Shown in pieces: positions 1 to 9,515 of a DNA stretch of 64,000 nucleotides (positions within the stretch are counted from its first letter, which is position 1; every line of letters starts with the position of its first letter). The DNA is from Gillisia sp. UBA3175 (GTDB taxonomy: Bacteria > Bacteroidota > Bacteroidia > Flavobacteriales > Flavobacteriaceae): contig DEXV01000006.1 of the NCBI GenBank assembly GCA_002364325.1, positions 103,496 through 167,495 of the forward strand. The letters are read 5' to 3'. Under the pieces are notes generated by a model, which was not told where the DNA came from, searched no databases, and saw nothing but the letters and a program-made list of their open reading frames with translations. The translations under genes were made by a program, and so were the position numbers.

Positions 1-3000
1 AGTTCTTTTATTGATATAGCTTACATCGCCATCATTATCTTTTTTCTCTTTTCTTGCTTCAAGCCAATAATAAAGAACAGGAAGGACAACAAGCGTTAAA
101 AATGTTGCTGTTATCAATCCACCAATAACCACCGTTGCCAATGGCCGCTGCACTTCTGCACCGCCTGATGTGGAAACCGCCATTGGGATAAAGCCCATTA
201 TAGCAGCAGTCGCGGTTAAGAGAATAGGGCGAAGCCGTTCGTGTGTTGCTTCATAAATTCTATCTTTAATATTTGTCATTCCTTTTTCTTTTAGTTCATT
301 GAATTTATTAATTAGAACCAGCCCATTTAAGACGGCTACCCCAAAGAGTACTATGAACCCAACACCGGCAGAAATACTGAATGGCATTCCACGAATCCAG
401 AGGGCAAATACTCCACCGATTGCGGCAAGCGGAACGGCCATATATATCATAATGGATTGCGAAAATGAACCAAGGGCAAAATATAATAGTATAAATATGA
501 GTGCCAAGGCTATAGGCACCACGATCATTAACCGGTCGGTCGCGCGTTGTAGATTCTCAAAAGAACCTCCGTAGGTTACGTAGTATCCTGGTGGAAGTTT
601 TACTTCAGCATCGAGTTTTTGTTGAATTTCCTCAACCATCGATTTCACGTCACGACCTCTAACATTGACCCCCACAGAAATACGCCTATAGGTATTATCT
701 CTCGATATCTGCATAGGTCCAGGTTTATAGCTAATCTCCGCTACCTCTTTTAAAGGAACTTGATTACCACTGGGCAAATCGATATAAAGATTTTTTAAGC
801 TATTGATGTCTTGCCGGTATTCTTGTGCCAGGCGGATAACCACATCAAATCGTTTTTCACCTTCAAAAATTACTCCTGCTTTTTCTCCAGAAAAAGCTGC
901 GCTTACGTAATCATTGAGTTTATCAACAGTAAGTCCATATTGTGCCATTTTTGCCCTGTTGTAGTTCACCGTAATCTGCGGTAGACCACTTGTAGCCTCC
1001 ACATTAAGATCTACGGCTCCGGGAACTTTTCTGATAACTGCAGCAATTTCTTGGATCTTATCCGACAGTACTCCCATATCTTCACCATATAATTTTATGG
1101 CAACATCTTCACGAACTCCTGTCAATAATTCATTGAAGCGGAGCTCTACGGGTTGTGTAAACACAAAGTTAACCCCAGGAATGACTGAAATTTTTTCTCG
1201 AATTTTCTCAATTAATCCCTCTTTGGTTTCGGCAGTTGTCCACTTGCTCTTGTCTTTTTCCAGAATGATATAGCTATCGGCTATATCCATAGGCATCGGG
1301 TCTGTTGGAATTTCTGCTACACCAATACGCGAAATCATTGTTTTAACTTCCGGAAATTCTTTTATAATGTTTTGAAGCTTTTTGGAAGCTTCTATAGATT
1401 CTGTAAGACTGCTACCTGGCTTAATAAGAGCTTGCATCGCAATATCACCTTCATCAAATTTTGGAATAAATTCACCACCCATATTGCTGAATATAAAACC
1501 AGCAATCAATAATAAGGCAACCGCTCCAATAACAACACCTGCTCTAAACCTTAGCGAGAAAGATAATAAAGGCTTATATGCTTTATTAAGCCCACCCATA
1601 ATTCTGTCACTGAATCTATCTATTTTGTTCTCAAATTTTGCAAACCACCCATCTTGGTTTTTGGAAGGTTTTAGAAATAGTGCAGAAATCATCGGCACAT
1701 AGGTCAAACAAAGTATTATAGCTCCTAAAACTGCAAAACCAAAAGTAAAGGCCATTGGTCGGAACATTTTTCCTTCAACACCCGTTAAAAATAATATAGG
1801 AGTAAATACAATAAGAATAATTAATTGACCAAAGAAAGCAGAATTCATCATTGTGCTTGCCGACTCGTATGCTATCTCATCCATTTCAGTTTGATCAATA
1901 ACTGCTTTGGATTTTTTTATCCTTTGATGAATATGGAATACCATTCCTTCCACAATAATTACCGCACCATCTACGATGATTCCAAAATCAATAGCGCCCA
2001 AGGACATTAAATTTGCCCATACCCCGAATTGTTTCATTAATATAAATGCAAACAATAGGGAAAGTGGAATTACCGAGGCGGTTATCAAGCCTCCACGAAA
2101 ACTTCCCAAAAGTAAAATCAAAACAAATATTACGATTAACGAACCTTCTATTAAATTTTTTTCTACCGTACTTGTTGTACGACCTATCAAATCACTTCTA
2201 TCCAAGAAAGCTTCGATATACACCCCTTCAGGTAAAGACTTCTGAATTTCCTTGATACGGGTTTTTACGTTTTCAATAACTTCGCCAGGGCTTTCACCTT
2301 TAAGCATTAGAATTTGCCCCCCAACGCTTTCTTTTCCATCCTGAGTAAATGCACCATAGCGTACTTGATTTCCGAATCCTACTTTTTCAGCGAGATCCCG
2401 TACTAAAACAGGTGTGCCATTTTGAGTGGTCACCACGGTATTTTCCAAATCTTCAAGACTTCTGGCTAATCCTTCCCCCCGAATAAAGTTGGCCTGATGG
2501 TTTTTCTCTATATAGGCACCTCCAGTGTTTGCATTATTATTCTTTAATGCTTCAAAGACCTCACCCATAGTGACACCAAAACTTTTAAGTCTGTCTGGGT
2601 TAATAGCGACTTCATATTGTTTTACAAATCCTCCAGCTGCATTTACTTCCACAACGCCTGGAACCAATGCCATTTGTCGTTTTACAATCCAGTCTTGAAT
2701 GGTTCGTAGTTCCATGGCGTCATATTGCCCTTCATAAGCCTTTTCTACTTTTAGCGAGTATTGGTAAATTTCTCCAAGTCCAGTAGTAATTGGCGCCATA
2801 AAAGGCGTACCGAAACCTTCAGGAATTTCTTCGCTTACCGCAGTCAGCTTTTCCTGAACCAGTTGTCTGGGAAGATAGGTTCCCGCATCATCTTCAAAAA
2901 CGATGGTTACCACAGAAAGTCCAAAACGAGATACGGAACGTAGCTCGATCACATCGGGAAGGTTGGCCATTGCCAGCTCTACAGGATATGTCACAAATTG

Positions 3001-3186
3001 CTCAATATCTTCAGTTCCAAGGTTGGGAGCTGTGGTAATTACTTGTACTTGATTATTTGTAATGTCTGGAACTGAGCCCAGATTTATAGTGGCCATCGAC
3101 CAAATACCGGTACCGATAAGTGCTACTATTAAAAGACCCACAACAAATTTATTGTTGATGGAAAATGAAATGATTTTATTAATCAT
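1..3186 (-). CDS. CzcA/CusA-family heavy-metal efflux RND pump (C-terminus cut by window edge)
   Basis: Reading the - strand from the ATG at 3186 gives 1062 uninterrupted codons that leave the window. It is an inner-membrane proton-driven pump of the heavy-metal (HME) RND family, expelling metal ions from periplasm or cytosol through an adaptor and TolC. It starts MINKIISFSINNKFVVGLL (first membrane helix). The TM4 motif DFGIIVDGAVIIVEG (residues 400-414) resembles the CzcA-type divalent-cation signature more than the CusA Cu/Ag one, so Zn/Co/Cd is the better guess (family knowledge; not proven). A second membrane block (about residues 900-1040) ends in the YYWLEARKEKKDND tail. Many Bacteroidota versions continue into a fused TolC domain; that part would lie outside. 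The upstream neighbour is a His-rich exported protein on the same strand. Confidence 0.93.
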   Translation of the reverse strand, partial: MINKIISFSINNKFVVGLLIVALIGTGIWSMATINLGSVPDITNNQVQVITTAPNLGTEDIEQFVTYPVELAMANLPDVIELRSVSRFGLSVVTIVFEDDAGTYLPRQLVQEKLTAVSEEIPEGFGTPFMAPITTGLGEIYQYSLKVEKAYEGQYDAMELRTIQDWIVKRQMALVPGVVEVNAAGGFVKQYEVAINPDRLKSFGVTMGEVFEALKNNNANTGGAYIEKNHQANFIRGEGLARSLEDLENTVVTTQNGTPVLVRDLAEKVGFGNQVRYGAFTQDGKESVGGQILMLKGESPGEVIENVKTRIKEIQKSLPEGVYIEAFLDRSDLIGRTTSTVEKNLIEGSLIVIFVLILLLGSFRGGLITASVIPLSLLFAFILMKQFGVWANLMSLGAIDFGIIVDGAVIIVEGMVFHIHQRIKKSKAVIDQTEMDEIAYESASTMMNSAFFGQLIILIVFTPILFLTGVEGKMFRPMAFTFGFAVLGAIILCLTYVPMISALFLKPSKNQDGWFAKFENKIDRFSDRIMGGLNKAYKPLLSFSLRFRAGVVIGAVALLLIAGFIFSNMGGEFIPKFDEGDIAMQALIKPGSSLTESIEASKKLQNIIKEFPEVKTMISRIGVAEIPTDPMPMDIADSYIILEKDKSKWTTAETKEGLIEKIREKISVIPGVNFVFTQPVELRFNELLTGVREDVAIKLYGEDMGVLSDKIQEIAAVIRKVPGAVDLNVEATSGLPQITVNYNRAKMAQYGLTVDKLNDYVSAAFSGEKAGVIFEGEKRFDVVIRLAQEYRQDINSLKNLYIDLPSGNQVPLKEVAEISYKPGPMQISRDNTYRRISVGVNVRGRDVKSMVEEIQQKLDAEVKLPPGYYVTYGGSFENLQRATDRLMIVVPIALALIFILLYFALGSFSQSIMIYMAVPLAAIGGVFALWIRGMPFSISAGVGFIVLFGVAVLNGLVLINKFNELKEKGMTNIKDRIYEATHERLRPILLTATAAIMGFIPMAVSTSGGAEVQRPLATVVIGGLITATFLTLVVLPVLYYWLEARKEKKDNDGDVSYINKRT

Positions 3187-3281
3187 GTAATGAGATTTAA
3201 TTCAGTTAAAATTTTCGAAATGATTGTTAGCAATCGCGAAATCATACGAAACAGGAATTAACCCTATGAGTAGGTTAAAAG

Positions 3282-3297
3282 AGGATATAGCTATCCT
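3282..3297 (-). terminator. short hairpin between the His-rich gene and the RND pump
   Basis: AGGATA-TAGC-TATCCT is a perfect 6-bp stem, followed on the - strand by CTCTTTT. It lies 15 bases after the stop of the His-rich gene and about 95 bases before the pump start. It could be a weak terminator or attenuator separating the two genes; the stem is short. Confidence 0.35.
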
Positions 3298-3311
3298 AAA
3301 AAAAAACTGAA

Positions 3312-3707
3312 TTAAACTTTAGGTGGTTGGAAAAGAGATTCCAGATATCTGGAATTTAATTGAAAATTATAGAAATTATACTCATTTTGTGACTCGGAGA
3401 ATATCGGACTAATTGATGTTGGTCGAAAAGGGGATAAGAATACGAAATGCAAACAACATTGATGATTTGTATGCACAGGCGCATTTTCGTGGTCCGGATC
3501 TGGATGGTGGTTATCCAATTTGCCATCATCTTTTATGTAATCTTGATAAACGTAATCGATAAATGAATATCCATCATCTTCTTTATGGTCTTGATAATGA
3601 GCAATAAAATGAGATATTTCTTCTATCTGCTCACAAACTTCCATATTGGCCGCTATTCCTTGAAAAAAGAATAGAAACGACATTGATATGGAAACGAGTA
3701 TTTTCAT
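3312..3707 (-). CDS. small exported His-rich protein upstream of the metal pump
   Basis: 131 residues. An N-terminal signal peptide (MKILVSISMSFLFFFQGIAA) points to the periplasm or outer face. The middle is acidic and His-rich: HHPDPDHENAPVHTNHQCC at about residues 67-85 combines five His with two adjacent Cys, a plausible metal-binding patch. No known domain recognised. It sits directly upstream of the CzcA-like pump on the same strand, about 125 bases away, so a role in metal buffering or sensing in the periplasm is an inference from composition and context. A TATCTTTG element (complement of 3717-3724) lies only about 10 bases upstream of the start and has no TTG at proper spacing. Confidence 0.7.
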   Translation of the reverse strand: MKILVSISMSFLFFFQGIAANMEVCEQIEEISHFIAHYQDHKEDDGYSFIDYVYQDYIKDDGKLDNHHPDPDHENAPVHTNHQCCLHFVFLSPFRPTSISPIFSESQNEYNFYNFQLNSRYLESLFQPPKV

Positions 3708-3838
3708 AAAGTTTTACAAAGATAATTTAATTGTAGTGCACAGGTTATGCAAAAATTGATGGAATTACATTTACAAAATAGACGACAAACAAACTTTGAG
3801 ATAAAAATCCTTGTTTTAACGAATAAAAAATTAAAATA

Positions 3839-3967
3839 ATGAGAAAACTAAGAAGTTATATTAGATCTGAAATAGTCAAAATCGTTGATTGCTATACTCC
3901 AAATCAAAAATTCATAGAATTAAGGGACAAAAAGAATGATTTAGCATCAATTAGAATGACGATTTGA
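3839..3967 (+). CDS. possible 42-residue basic peptide, doubtful
   Basis: An ATG-initiated frame encodes MRKLRSYIRSEIVKIVDCYT and 22 more residues ending in TGA. It is rich in Lys/Arg/Ile. No ribosome-binding site or -33/-7 promoter is apparent and no family is recognised. It lies in an AT-rich gap next to a tRNA and may be chance or a remnant. Confidence 0.2.
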   Translation: MRKLRSYIRSEIVKIVDCYTPNQKFIELRDKKNDLASIRMTI

Positions 3968-3976
3968 AAAGAACAA

Positions 3977-3998
3977 TATTCTGTACTTATTCTGTACT
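3977..3998. repeat. perfect 11-bp tandem direct repeat
   Basis: TATTCTGTACT occurs twice with no spacer (3977-3987 and 3988-3998), about 15 bases beyond the tRNA terminator hairpin. tRNA 3' flanks are common integration sites, but no second copy of the tRNA 3' end is present here, so an attachment-site reading is only a guess. Confidence 0.5.
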
Positions 3999-4012
3999 GG
4001 ATAGAAACAAGA

Positions 4013-4038
4013 AAGGCTCCACATTTCTGTGAAGCCTT
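4013..4038 (-). terminator. rho-independent terminator of tRNA-fMet
   Basis: AAGGCTCCACA-TTTC-TGTGAAGCCTT pairs over 11 positions with one C/A mismatch. On the - strand it lies 12 bases after the tRNA 3' end and is followed by TTCTTGTTTC, a broken T-tract. Confidence 0.7.
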
Positions 4039-4049
4039 GTCTTTCCTAG

Positions 4050-4122
<73 letters not shown>

Positions 4123-4201
4123 ATATATCGTAATTTCAAAATGTCAAGTTATTCGATCTTTCAGCTCTTCATTAATCCTTTCTTGCTGCGCTACCGGATG
4201 G

Positions 4202-4231
4202 CAAATATACAAGAGTTTTCTACTTATGCAA
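4202..4231 (-). promoter_or_regulatory. Bacteroidota-type promoter for tRNA-fMet
   Basis: On the - strand TTG (complement of 4229-4231) is followed by 19 bases and TATATTTG (complement of 4202-4209). This matches the known Bacteroidota primary sigma consensus TTG/TAnnTTTG. Expected start of transcription is about 70 bases before the tRNA. Confidence 0.75.
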
Positions 4232-4247
4232 AGGTTTTTTTAAAAAA

Positions 4248-4601
4248 TTATTCGGTAATCCAACTCATAGCTTTCATCCTATATTTGGGCTCAAAGCCTT
4301 TAACTTCTGCATCCATTAGCAAGTCTTTGATTTCCATTATATTCTGAAACCATTGTAAGTCTGTTACAACAGCAATTTTTCTAAAATTTTTGGCATATTC
4401 TACTTTAAACTTTAGATCTTTTAATAGCGCAAATAAGGAAATATTGTTGCCTGGTTCAATTTCTATAAATAAATTTATAGTTTCATTGTCTTTTAGCCGA
4501 TCAATAATGGCGCTATGAACTTCATCCATAAGATCACTGTCTACTTTCGAATTTATCAAAATCCCAACCACATTATCTGCAAATTCAAAAGTAGAAATCA
4601 T
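4248..4601 (-). CDS. SpoIIAA-like/STAS-SEC14-type protein
   Basis: 117 residues, no signal peptide or membrane helix, so cytosolic. The pattern of a beta strand (NVVGILINSKVDSDLMDEV), a long helix, then FIEIEPGNNISLFALLKDLKF and FRKIAVVTDLQWFQNIMEI resembles the SpoIIAA-like family (DUF3478), short alpha/beta proteins distantly related to STAS domains and CRAL-TRIO folds. The biochemical role of this family is not established. It stands alone between the tRNA and a CPXCG protein, with about 70 bases to the latter. Confidence 0.75.
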   Translation of the reverse strand: MISTFEFADNVVGILINSKVDSDLMDEVHSAIIDRLKDNETINLFIEIEPGNNISLFALLKDLKFKVEYAKNFRKIAVVTDLQWFQNIMEIKDLLMDAEVKGFEPKYRMKAMSWITE

Positions 4602-4673
4602 ATAATTTATTAAGTTCTTATAAATATAGTTAATAAATTAAGGTGGTTTTTATAAGGATTGTTAATTCATAAA

Positions 4674-4856
4674 TTATTGTTCAATATTAATGGCTTCGAA
4701 GTATTGTAAATCATTATCCACAAACACTGGAGTGATTTCTATTGGATTACAACAAATTTCACAATCCTCAATATAGGTTTGTTTTGATATTGAAGTGTCT
4801 AAAAGCATAGTGATGCTCTCCCAACAATATGGACATTGAAACTCGTGCTCTAGCAT
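4674..4856 (-). CDS. CPXCG-motif cysteine-rich small protein
   Basis: 60 residues with two Cys pairs: CPYC (residues 9-12) and CEICC (about 32-36). This is the layout of the small CPXCG family, believed to bind one zinc ion; its function is unknown. The start MLEHEFQCPYCWE is the usual one for the family. It lies downstream of the TolC gene of the RND operon on the same strand (about 140 bases away) and could be co-transcribed, but that gap contains a weak hairpin (4953-4968). Confidence 0.8.
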   Translation of the reverse strand: MLEHEFQCPYCWESITMLLDTSISKQTYIEDCEICCNPIEITPVFVDNDLQYFEAINIEQ

Positions 4857-4952
4857 TTAATAAATATTATAATTAAAAGTTACAAAATCAAAAGATTTAG
4901 GGCAAGCCTGCGAGGTAAAAATTAAGATTATAACTTTATAATGTTGGGGCAT

Positions 4953-4968
4953 CCCAATACATATTGGG
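4953..4968 (-). terminator. weak hairpin after the RND-operon TolC gene
   Basis: CCCAATA-CA-TATTGGG is a perfect 7-bp stem 27 bases downstream of the TolC stop on the - strand. No clear T-tract follows, so terminator status is uncertain. Confidence 0.3.
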
Positions 4969-4994
4969 CTATTAATCCACCACTTAATGAGTGA

Positions 4995-6323
4995 TTAAAA
5001 ATCTAAATTCAAAAGCTGCCCAGTTAATTGTAATACCTGAAGCTCAGCAAATTTCGCGTCGTATTTAGCTAAGTTCTTATTTGTTCTAGCATTAAGCAAA
5101 TTTATTTGAGCCTGACGGAATTCTATGGAAGAAATTTGACCAAGTTTGAATTGCTCTTGAGATCTATTAAAATTATCTTCATTTGTTAATACGTTCTTCT
5201 CCTGCACTTCATAAATATATCGCTTGTTTTGGTAATTTCCCCAAGAATTTGCAATATCACGTTGCACTTCTAATATTAATTGTTCCTTTAAATACTGCTG
5301 ATTCTCAAGTCTAATTTCAGCATTTTTAACATTGGTAATTGTTCTTCCACCGTCGAAAAGACTCCAACTTAAATTTAACCCTGCAGAATATCCTTTGGAA
5401 GTGTTTGTTTGAACAAAAGAGGTGGATGGAAGATTGCTATTGTTCCAACCATAAGACCCGGTAAGGCCTACTGTAGGAAGATAACCAGATTTACTAACCT
5501 TGATATCGTAGTCTGATATTAACAAATTACTTTCCGCTTGGAGAAGACTAACATTGTTTAAATTAGAAGTCTTTATAAAATCTTCCAATTCAATTTCAGA
5601 CAGGAAATTAATTGTCGTGTCAATAGCAATATTTCTAAGCTCCTTTCCTGGTTCATTTAATATCACAAGTAGGTCTCTTTTCGTATTTTCCAACTGCTGT
5701 TGTGTATTTAATAATGCGATACTATCATTATTTACATCTACTTCTGCATTTAATATTCCCAGTCTTGAAGTTTGCCCATAGTCAAATTGATATTGTGCTC
5801 TGGTAATACGCTGTTTTGAAATCTCTAAAGTTTCATTTAAAACAGTCACATTTTCTGTTAATCGAGCTACTTCAAAATAAACACTTAGCAATTGCAAAAT
5901 TGTATTTTCAATGGTTTCCCTTGCCTCTAGTTCGGTTAACTTATATTGCGCTTTTAGCTGCTTGTAATTGTAAAGCCTTCCTAAGCCATCGAATAATGTA
6001 TAATTTAAATTAAGCGAAGCATTATAGCGTTTAGTTTCGGCTCCATTTAAAATTCGAGATTCCCCGTCTTGAAATTGGGCTTCAATGTTTTCTTTATTAA
6101 AATTGGTGCCCGCATTTGCAGTTAAACTAGGTAGATATCCAGAGTTTAAAAGACTCTGATTATTATTGGCTATTTCAATTAAATTTTGAGAACGTCGAAT
6201 CCCATAATTATTTTCCAAGGTTTTTATAATGGCTTCATCCTTTGTAAGCACAGTAGATTGCCCAAAACTTCTTCCCCAAATAAAGATCAAAAAAATTAAT
6301 AGAGAATTATTAATGTACTTCAT
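4995..6323 (-). CDS. TolC-family outer-membrane efflux channel
   Basis: 442 residues from the ATG at 6323. That start gives a signal peptide (MKYINNSLLIFLIFIWGRSFGQ) and overlaps the pump gene by 14 bases; the longer frame upstream begins only with TTG and adds a lysine-rich stretch that would spoil export. The mature protein has the two OEP repeats of TolC: KDEAIIKTLENNYGIRRSQN near the start, LNLNYTLFDGLGR at about 110, LNLSWSLFDGGRT at about 330, with coiled-coil helices between them. It forms the outer-membrane exit duct for the RND pump encoded immediately upstream. It is the last gene of the adaptor-pump-channel operon. Confidence 0.93.
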   Translation of the reverse strand: MKYINNSLLIFLIFIWGRSFGQSTVLTKDEAIIKTLENNYGIRRSQNLIEIANNNQSLLNSGYLPSLTANAGTNFNKENIEAQFQDGESRILNGAETKRYNASLNLNYTLFDGLGRLYNYKQLKAQYKLTELEARETIENTILQLLSVYFEVARLTENVTVLNETLEISKQRITRAQYQFDYGQTSRLGILNAEVDVNNDSIALLNTQQQLENTKRDLLVILNEPGKELRNIAIDTTINFLSEIELEDFIKTSNLNNVSLLQAESNLLISDYDIKVSKSGYLPTVGLTGSYGWNNSNLPSTSFVQTNTSKGYSAGLNLSWSLFDGGRTITNVKNAEIRLENQQYLKEQLILEVQRDIANSWGNYQNKRYIYEVQEKNVLTNEDNFNRSQEQFKLGQISSIEFRQAQINLLNARTNKNLAKYDAKFAELQVLQLTGQLLNLDF

Positions 6324-9300
6324 GAACTTCCTTTTCTTTTTGTTCTTTAATAGCTCTTTCCACTTCTTCGTTTTCAACCTTTTTTCCAGTGGCTAACCAA
6401 ATACTTCCCACTTTAATGTTATTACTAATGGAAAGAAATAGTGGCAACAATAACAAAGTAAGTACCGTTGCAATTGCAATCCCATAGGCAATAGAAATTG
6501 CCATAGGTTTTAAGAATTGTGCTTGTCTACTCTTTTCGAAAATTAGGGGAGCTAAACCTGCAATTGTAGTGATAGAAGTTAAAAATATAGCTCGAAACCT
6601 AGAGCGTCCAGCTTCGAAAAGGGCCTTTTCAAACTTCATTCCCTCCACTAAAAAGCTGTTGAATCTACCAATAAATACCAGCCCATCATTTACCATGATT
6701 CCAATAAGTGCAATAATACCTAATGCAGAAAGCACGTTTATTGGAAAATCATGGATCCAGTGTCCCCAGGCTATACCAATTACACTAAATGGGATCATGA
6801 GCATCAATAATAAAGGCTGACTATAACTTCTAAACGTGAATGCTATAGTTGCATAAATGAGAAATAATACAATTGGCAATACTTTTTTGGCAGAACTACT
6901 TAGCTTATCTGCCTCACGATTCTGACCTTCATAAGAAACAGATAGGGATGAATATTGAGCAAGTAGATCTGGCATAATGTTATCCTGGATATCTTGTAAT
7001 ATATCTGTAGCAGATCCGTTTGGATCTTCCATATCTGCTGTTACGCGAATCTCTCTTTTTCCATCTAAATGACTTATAGATTCGGTTCCTCGAACAATTT
7101 CATATGTTGCAATTTCTCGAAATGGAACTCGATTTCCAGAAGGAGTGATCAACCTATAATCATCTAACTGAGTTATAGAAGATCTTGCTTCAAGATCATA
7201 CCTTACCCATACTCTAATTTCATCTTGCCCACGCTGGAAACGTTGTGCCTGTGCTCCAAAGAAAGCATTTCTAATTTGCCTCATCACATTGTTAAGATCT
7301 AATCCCAAGGCATAGGCGTTATTTTTAAGCTTTATATCTATTTCCTTTATACCTTTTGGATCACTATCTGTAACATCTTTTAGCAAGGAGTTATTTTCTA
7401 AAATAGCTTTAAGCTCCTCCTTGGCAGCTTCCAATTCAGAAATATTGTTTCCAAGTAAGGAAACTGAAACCGGACTTCCTCCAAAATTTCCTCCAGATCC
7501 AAAAGTGAGACTTTCTACCCCAAACACTGGCCCAACTTCCTCTCTAATAGAATTAGTAATCTCTGGTGATCCAAAATCTCTCTCTTCTCCAGGCAATAGG
7601 TTTACTTGCAGAGAAGCCTTATTATTCCCAGGTCCAACCTGTTTTATAATATTCTCTACTACCTGTTTATTTCCAGTTTGCTTTTCAGAATATTCCTTAT
7701 TTACTCTCCATGCAGCAGCTTCTACCATACTAATTATAGAATCTGTCTTTTCAGGATTAGTTCCTTCTGCCATTAAAAGATCGATAGAAACCCTATCACT
7801 GGCAATACTAGGGAATAAGGTAACTCGTATCCAACCACCGCCAATTGCGCCTATTGTGAGGATAAGAAATACCAATAAAATAGAAAAACTTAATATTTGC
7901 TGATTTAAAACAAATTTTAGAACAGGACTATATACTCTATCTCTTAAATAAGACATTATTTTATCACCAGTTCTATTGAAACCCCTTAGCTTATCAAAAA
8001 CTTTGGCCATTCCCTTTTTCTCCTCGGTTCCGGTTTCTGAATCTCTTTTTAAAGCCTTAGAGTGTGCAATATGTGCTGGCAAAATAATTAAAGCTTCCAC
8101 CAAGGAAACCGTTAGTGTTAGAATAACAACCGTGGAAACCTCTCCGAAATATTCTCCAATCCTACTATCCAGAAATAAGAAAGTTCCAAAAGCCAAAACG
8201 GTGGTTATGATTGCTGAAATTATTGGAGGTACTACTTCCATGGTACCATCTATCGCAGCTTTTACGGGAGACTTACCCATTTCGTAATGCTGATAGATGT
8301 TTTCTGAAATAACAATACCATCATCCACCAAAATACCAATAACTATGATCATCCCGAATAGAGATAATACGTTTATAGTAACTCCAAATTGTTGAGCAAA
8401 AATGAACATTCCTAAAAATGCTACCGGCAACCCAAAAGCAACCCAAAAGGCAAGTCTAGTGTTTAGGAAAAATGACAGAAAAAAGAGCACTAATAAAATC
8501 CCTATAAAACCATTTTCTAGTAACAGCATCGTGCGCTGATCCAGAGTGATAGAAGAGTCACTTACTACATCCAGCCTAACGTTGGTATTTTTCTCATTAA
8601 AATCTTTAATATATTCGTGAACTTTCTCTGCTGTAGATACAAGATCTTCGCTATTTGTATTGCTTATCTGAATATTTACTGAATTGTTTCCATTAAAATA
8701 GGAAGCATTAGGTGTTTCAGAAAAACGATCCCTAATTACGGCTATCTCACCCAACCGAACAGTTTGTCCAGTAGTACTGGCTCTTACAACAAGATCGTTC
8801 AAGGCATCGCCATAATAAGAACGATTATTGGCTCTTATCAAATAATCTTCTGCACTAGTTTTTATGGTACCTCCTGTAGAAAGAATATTAGCATTAGCTA
8901 CAGCTGCAGCTACTTCCTCAAAAGAGAGATTATAAGCTAAAAGATCTTCCTGACTTACTGCAATTTCAATTTCTTCCTGAGGAAATCCAGAAATACTAAC
9001 TTGAGAAATTCCATCAATAGCCCGAAGATCATTTTCTATTTGCTGACTTATTTCTTTTAAAGTTGCAAGAGGAATATTTTCTCCACTAACGGCAAAACTT
9101 ATAGTTGGCCTTATTTGCTCTTCTTTTGCAACAACTAAAGGTTCCATTCCCGTCGGGAAATTCGGCACTCTATCTACTGCATTTTTAACTTCGGCAAGCA
9201 GCGCATCTATGTTTTCCCCTTTTTCAATTTCTATAGTGATCGAACCGCCACTTTCTCGCGCAGTGGAGGTAACTCTATCTATCCCTACCAATCCTTTTAA

Positions 9301-9513
9301 ATTGTCTTCGATCTTGAGGATAATACCTTCTTCTATCTCTTCTGGCGAAGAACCTGGATAAGCAACGTTTATGGTTATTATCTTTGAATCCACCAATGGA
9401 AAAAAAGAAGACTTCATATTAAACACTCCAATCAATCCAAAGATGACGAAAGCGAAAATCACGACATTTACTGCAACTTCATACTTTATAAAATAACTAA
9501 TTATCTTTCTCAC
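6310..9513 (-). CDS. RND efflux pump, inner-membrane permease
   Basis: 1067 residues, normal for an RND pump. It begins at GTG (9513), 2 bases after the adaptor stop, and shares its end with the TolC start. N-terminal helix MRKIISYFIKYEVAVNVVIF is followed by a large periplasmic porter domain, a first membrane block with GILVDDGIVISEN (proton-relay Asp pair, about residue 390-400), a second periplasmic loop, and a second membrane block including GIMVNDGLVFIGRF. It uses the proton gradient to export small molecules. Sequence style suggests the broad Bacteroidota AcrB-like group rather than the metal group; substrate cannot be predicted. No transcriptional regulator gene is adjacent. Confidence 0.94.
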   Translation of the reverse strand: MRKIISYFIKYEVAVNVVIFAFVIFGLIGVFNMKSSFFPLVDSKIITINVAYPGSSPEEIEEGIILKIEDNLKGLVGIDRVTSTARESGGSITIEIEKGENIDALLAEVKNAVDRVPNFPTGMEPLVVAKEEQIRPTISFAVSGENIPLATLKEISQQIENDLRAIDGISQVSISGFPQEEIEIAVSQEDLLAYNLSFEEVAAAVANANILSTGGTIKTSAEDYLIRANNRSYYGDALNDLVVRASTTGQTVRLGEIAVIRDRFSETPNASYFNGNNSVNIQISNTNSEDLVSTAEKVHEYIKDFNEKNTNVRLDVVSDSSITLDQRTMLLLENGFIGILLVLFFLSFFLNTRLAFWVAFGLPVAFLGMFIFAQQFGVTINVLSLFGMIIVIGILVDDGIVISENIYQHYEMGKSPVKAAIDGTMEVVPPIISAIITTVLAFGTFLFLDSRIGEYFGEVSTVVILTLTVSLVEALIILPAHIAHSKALKRDSETGTEEKKGMAKVFDKLRGFNRTGDKIMSYLRDRVYSPVLKFVLNQQILSFSILLVFLILTIGAIGGGWIRVTLFPSIASDRVSIDLLMAEGTNPEKTDSIISMVEAAAWRVNKEYSEKQTGNKQVVENIIKQVGPGNNKASLQVNLLPGEERDFGSPEITNSIREEVGPVFGVESLTFGSGGNFGGSPVSVSLLGNNISELEAAKEELKAILENNSLLKDVTDSDPKGIKEIDIKLKNNAYALGLDLNNVMRQIRNAFFGAQAQRFQRGQDEIRVWVRYDLEARSSITQLDDYRLITPSGNRVPFREIATYEIVRGTESISHLDGKREIRVTADMEDPNGSATDILQDIQDNIMPDLLAQYSSLSVSYEGQNREADKLSSSAKKVLPIVLFLIYATIAFTFRSYSQPLLLMLMIPFSVIGIAWGHWIHDFPINVLSALGIIALIGIMVNDGLVFIGRFNSFLVEGMKFEKALFEAGRSRFRAIFLTSITTIAGLAPLIFEKSRQAQFLKPMAISIAYGIAIATVLTLLLLPLFLSISNNIKVGSIWLATGKKVENEEVERAIKEQKEKEVHEVH

Positions 9514-9515
9514 AA

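Larger units (their letters stand above)
3708..4049. other. intergenic stretch with little coding content
   Basis: About 340 bases between the His-rich gene and tRNA-fMet. It holds a possible 42-codon reading frame (3839-3967), a perfect 11-bp tandem repeat (3977-3998) and the tRNA terminator hairpin (4013-4038). No integrase, transposase or longer gene is visible in any frame. Confidence 0.6.

Noticed and set aside
299..2943. Several + strand open frames of 60-106 codons across the CzcA-type pump
   Set aside because: They lie entirely inside the - strand pump gene, show no family signature and are typical antisense shadows.
6324..6377. Longer N-terminus for the RND-operon TolC
   Set aside because: It would start at TTG and place a Lys-rich segment before the signal peptide; ATG at 6323 is better.
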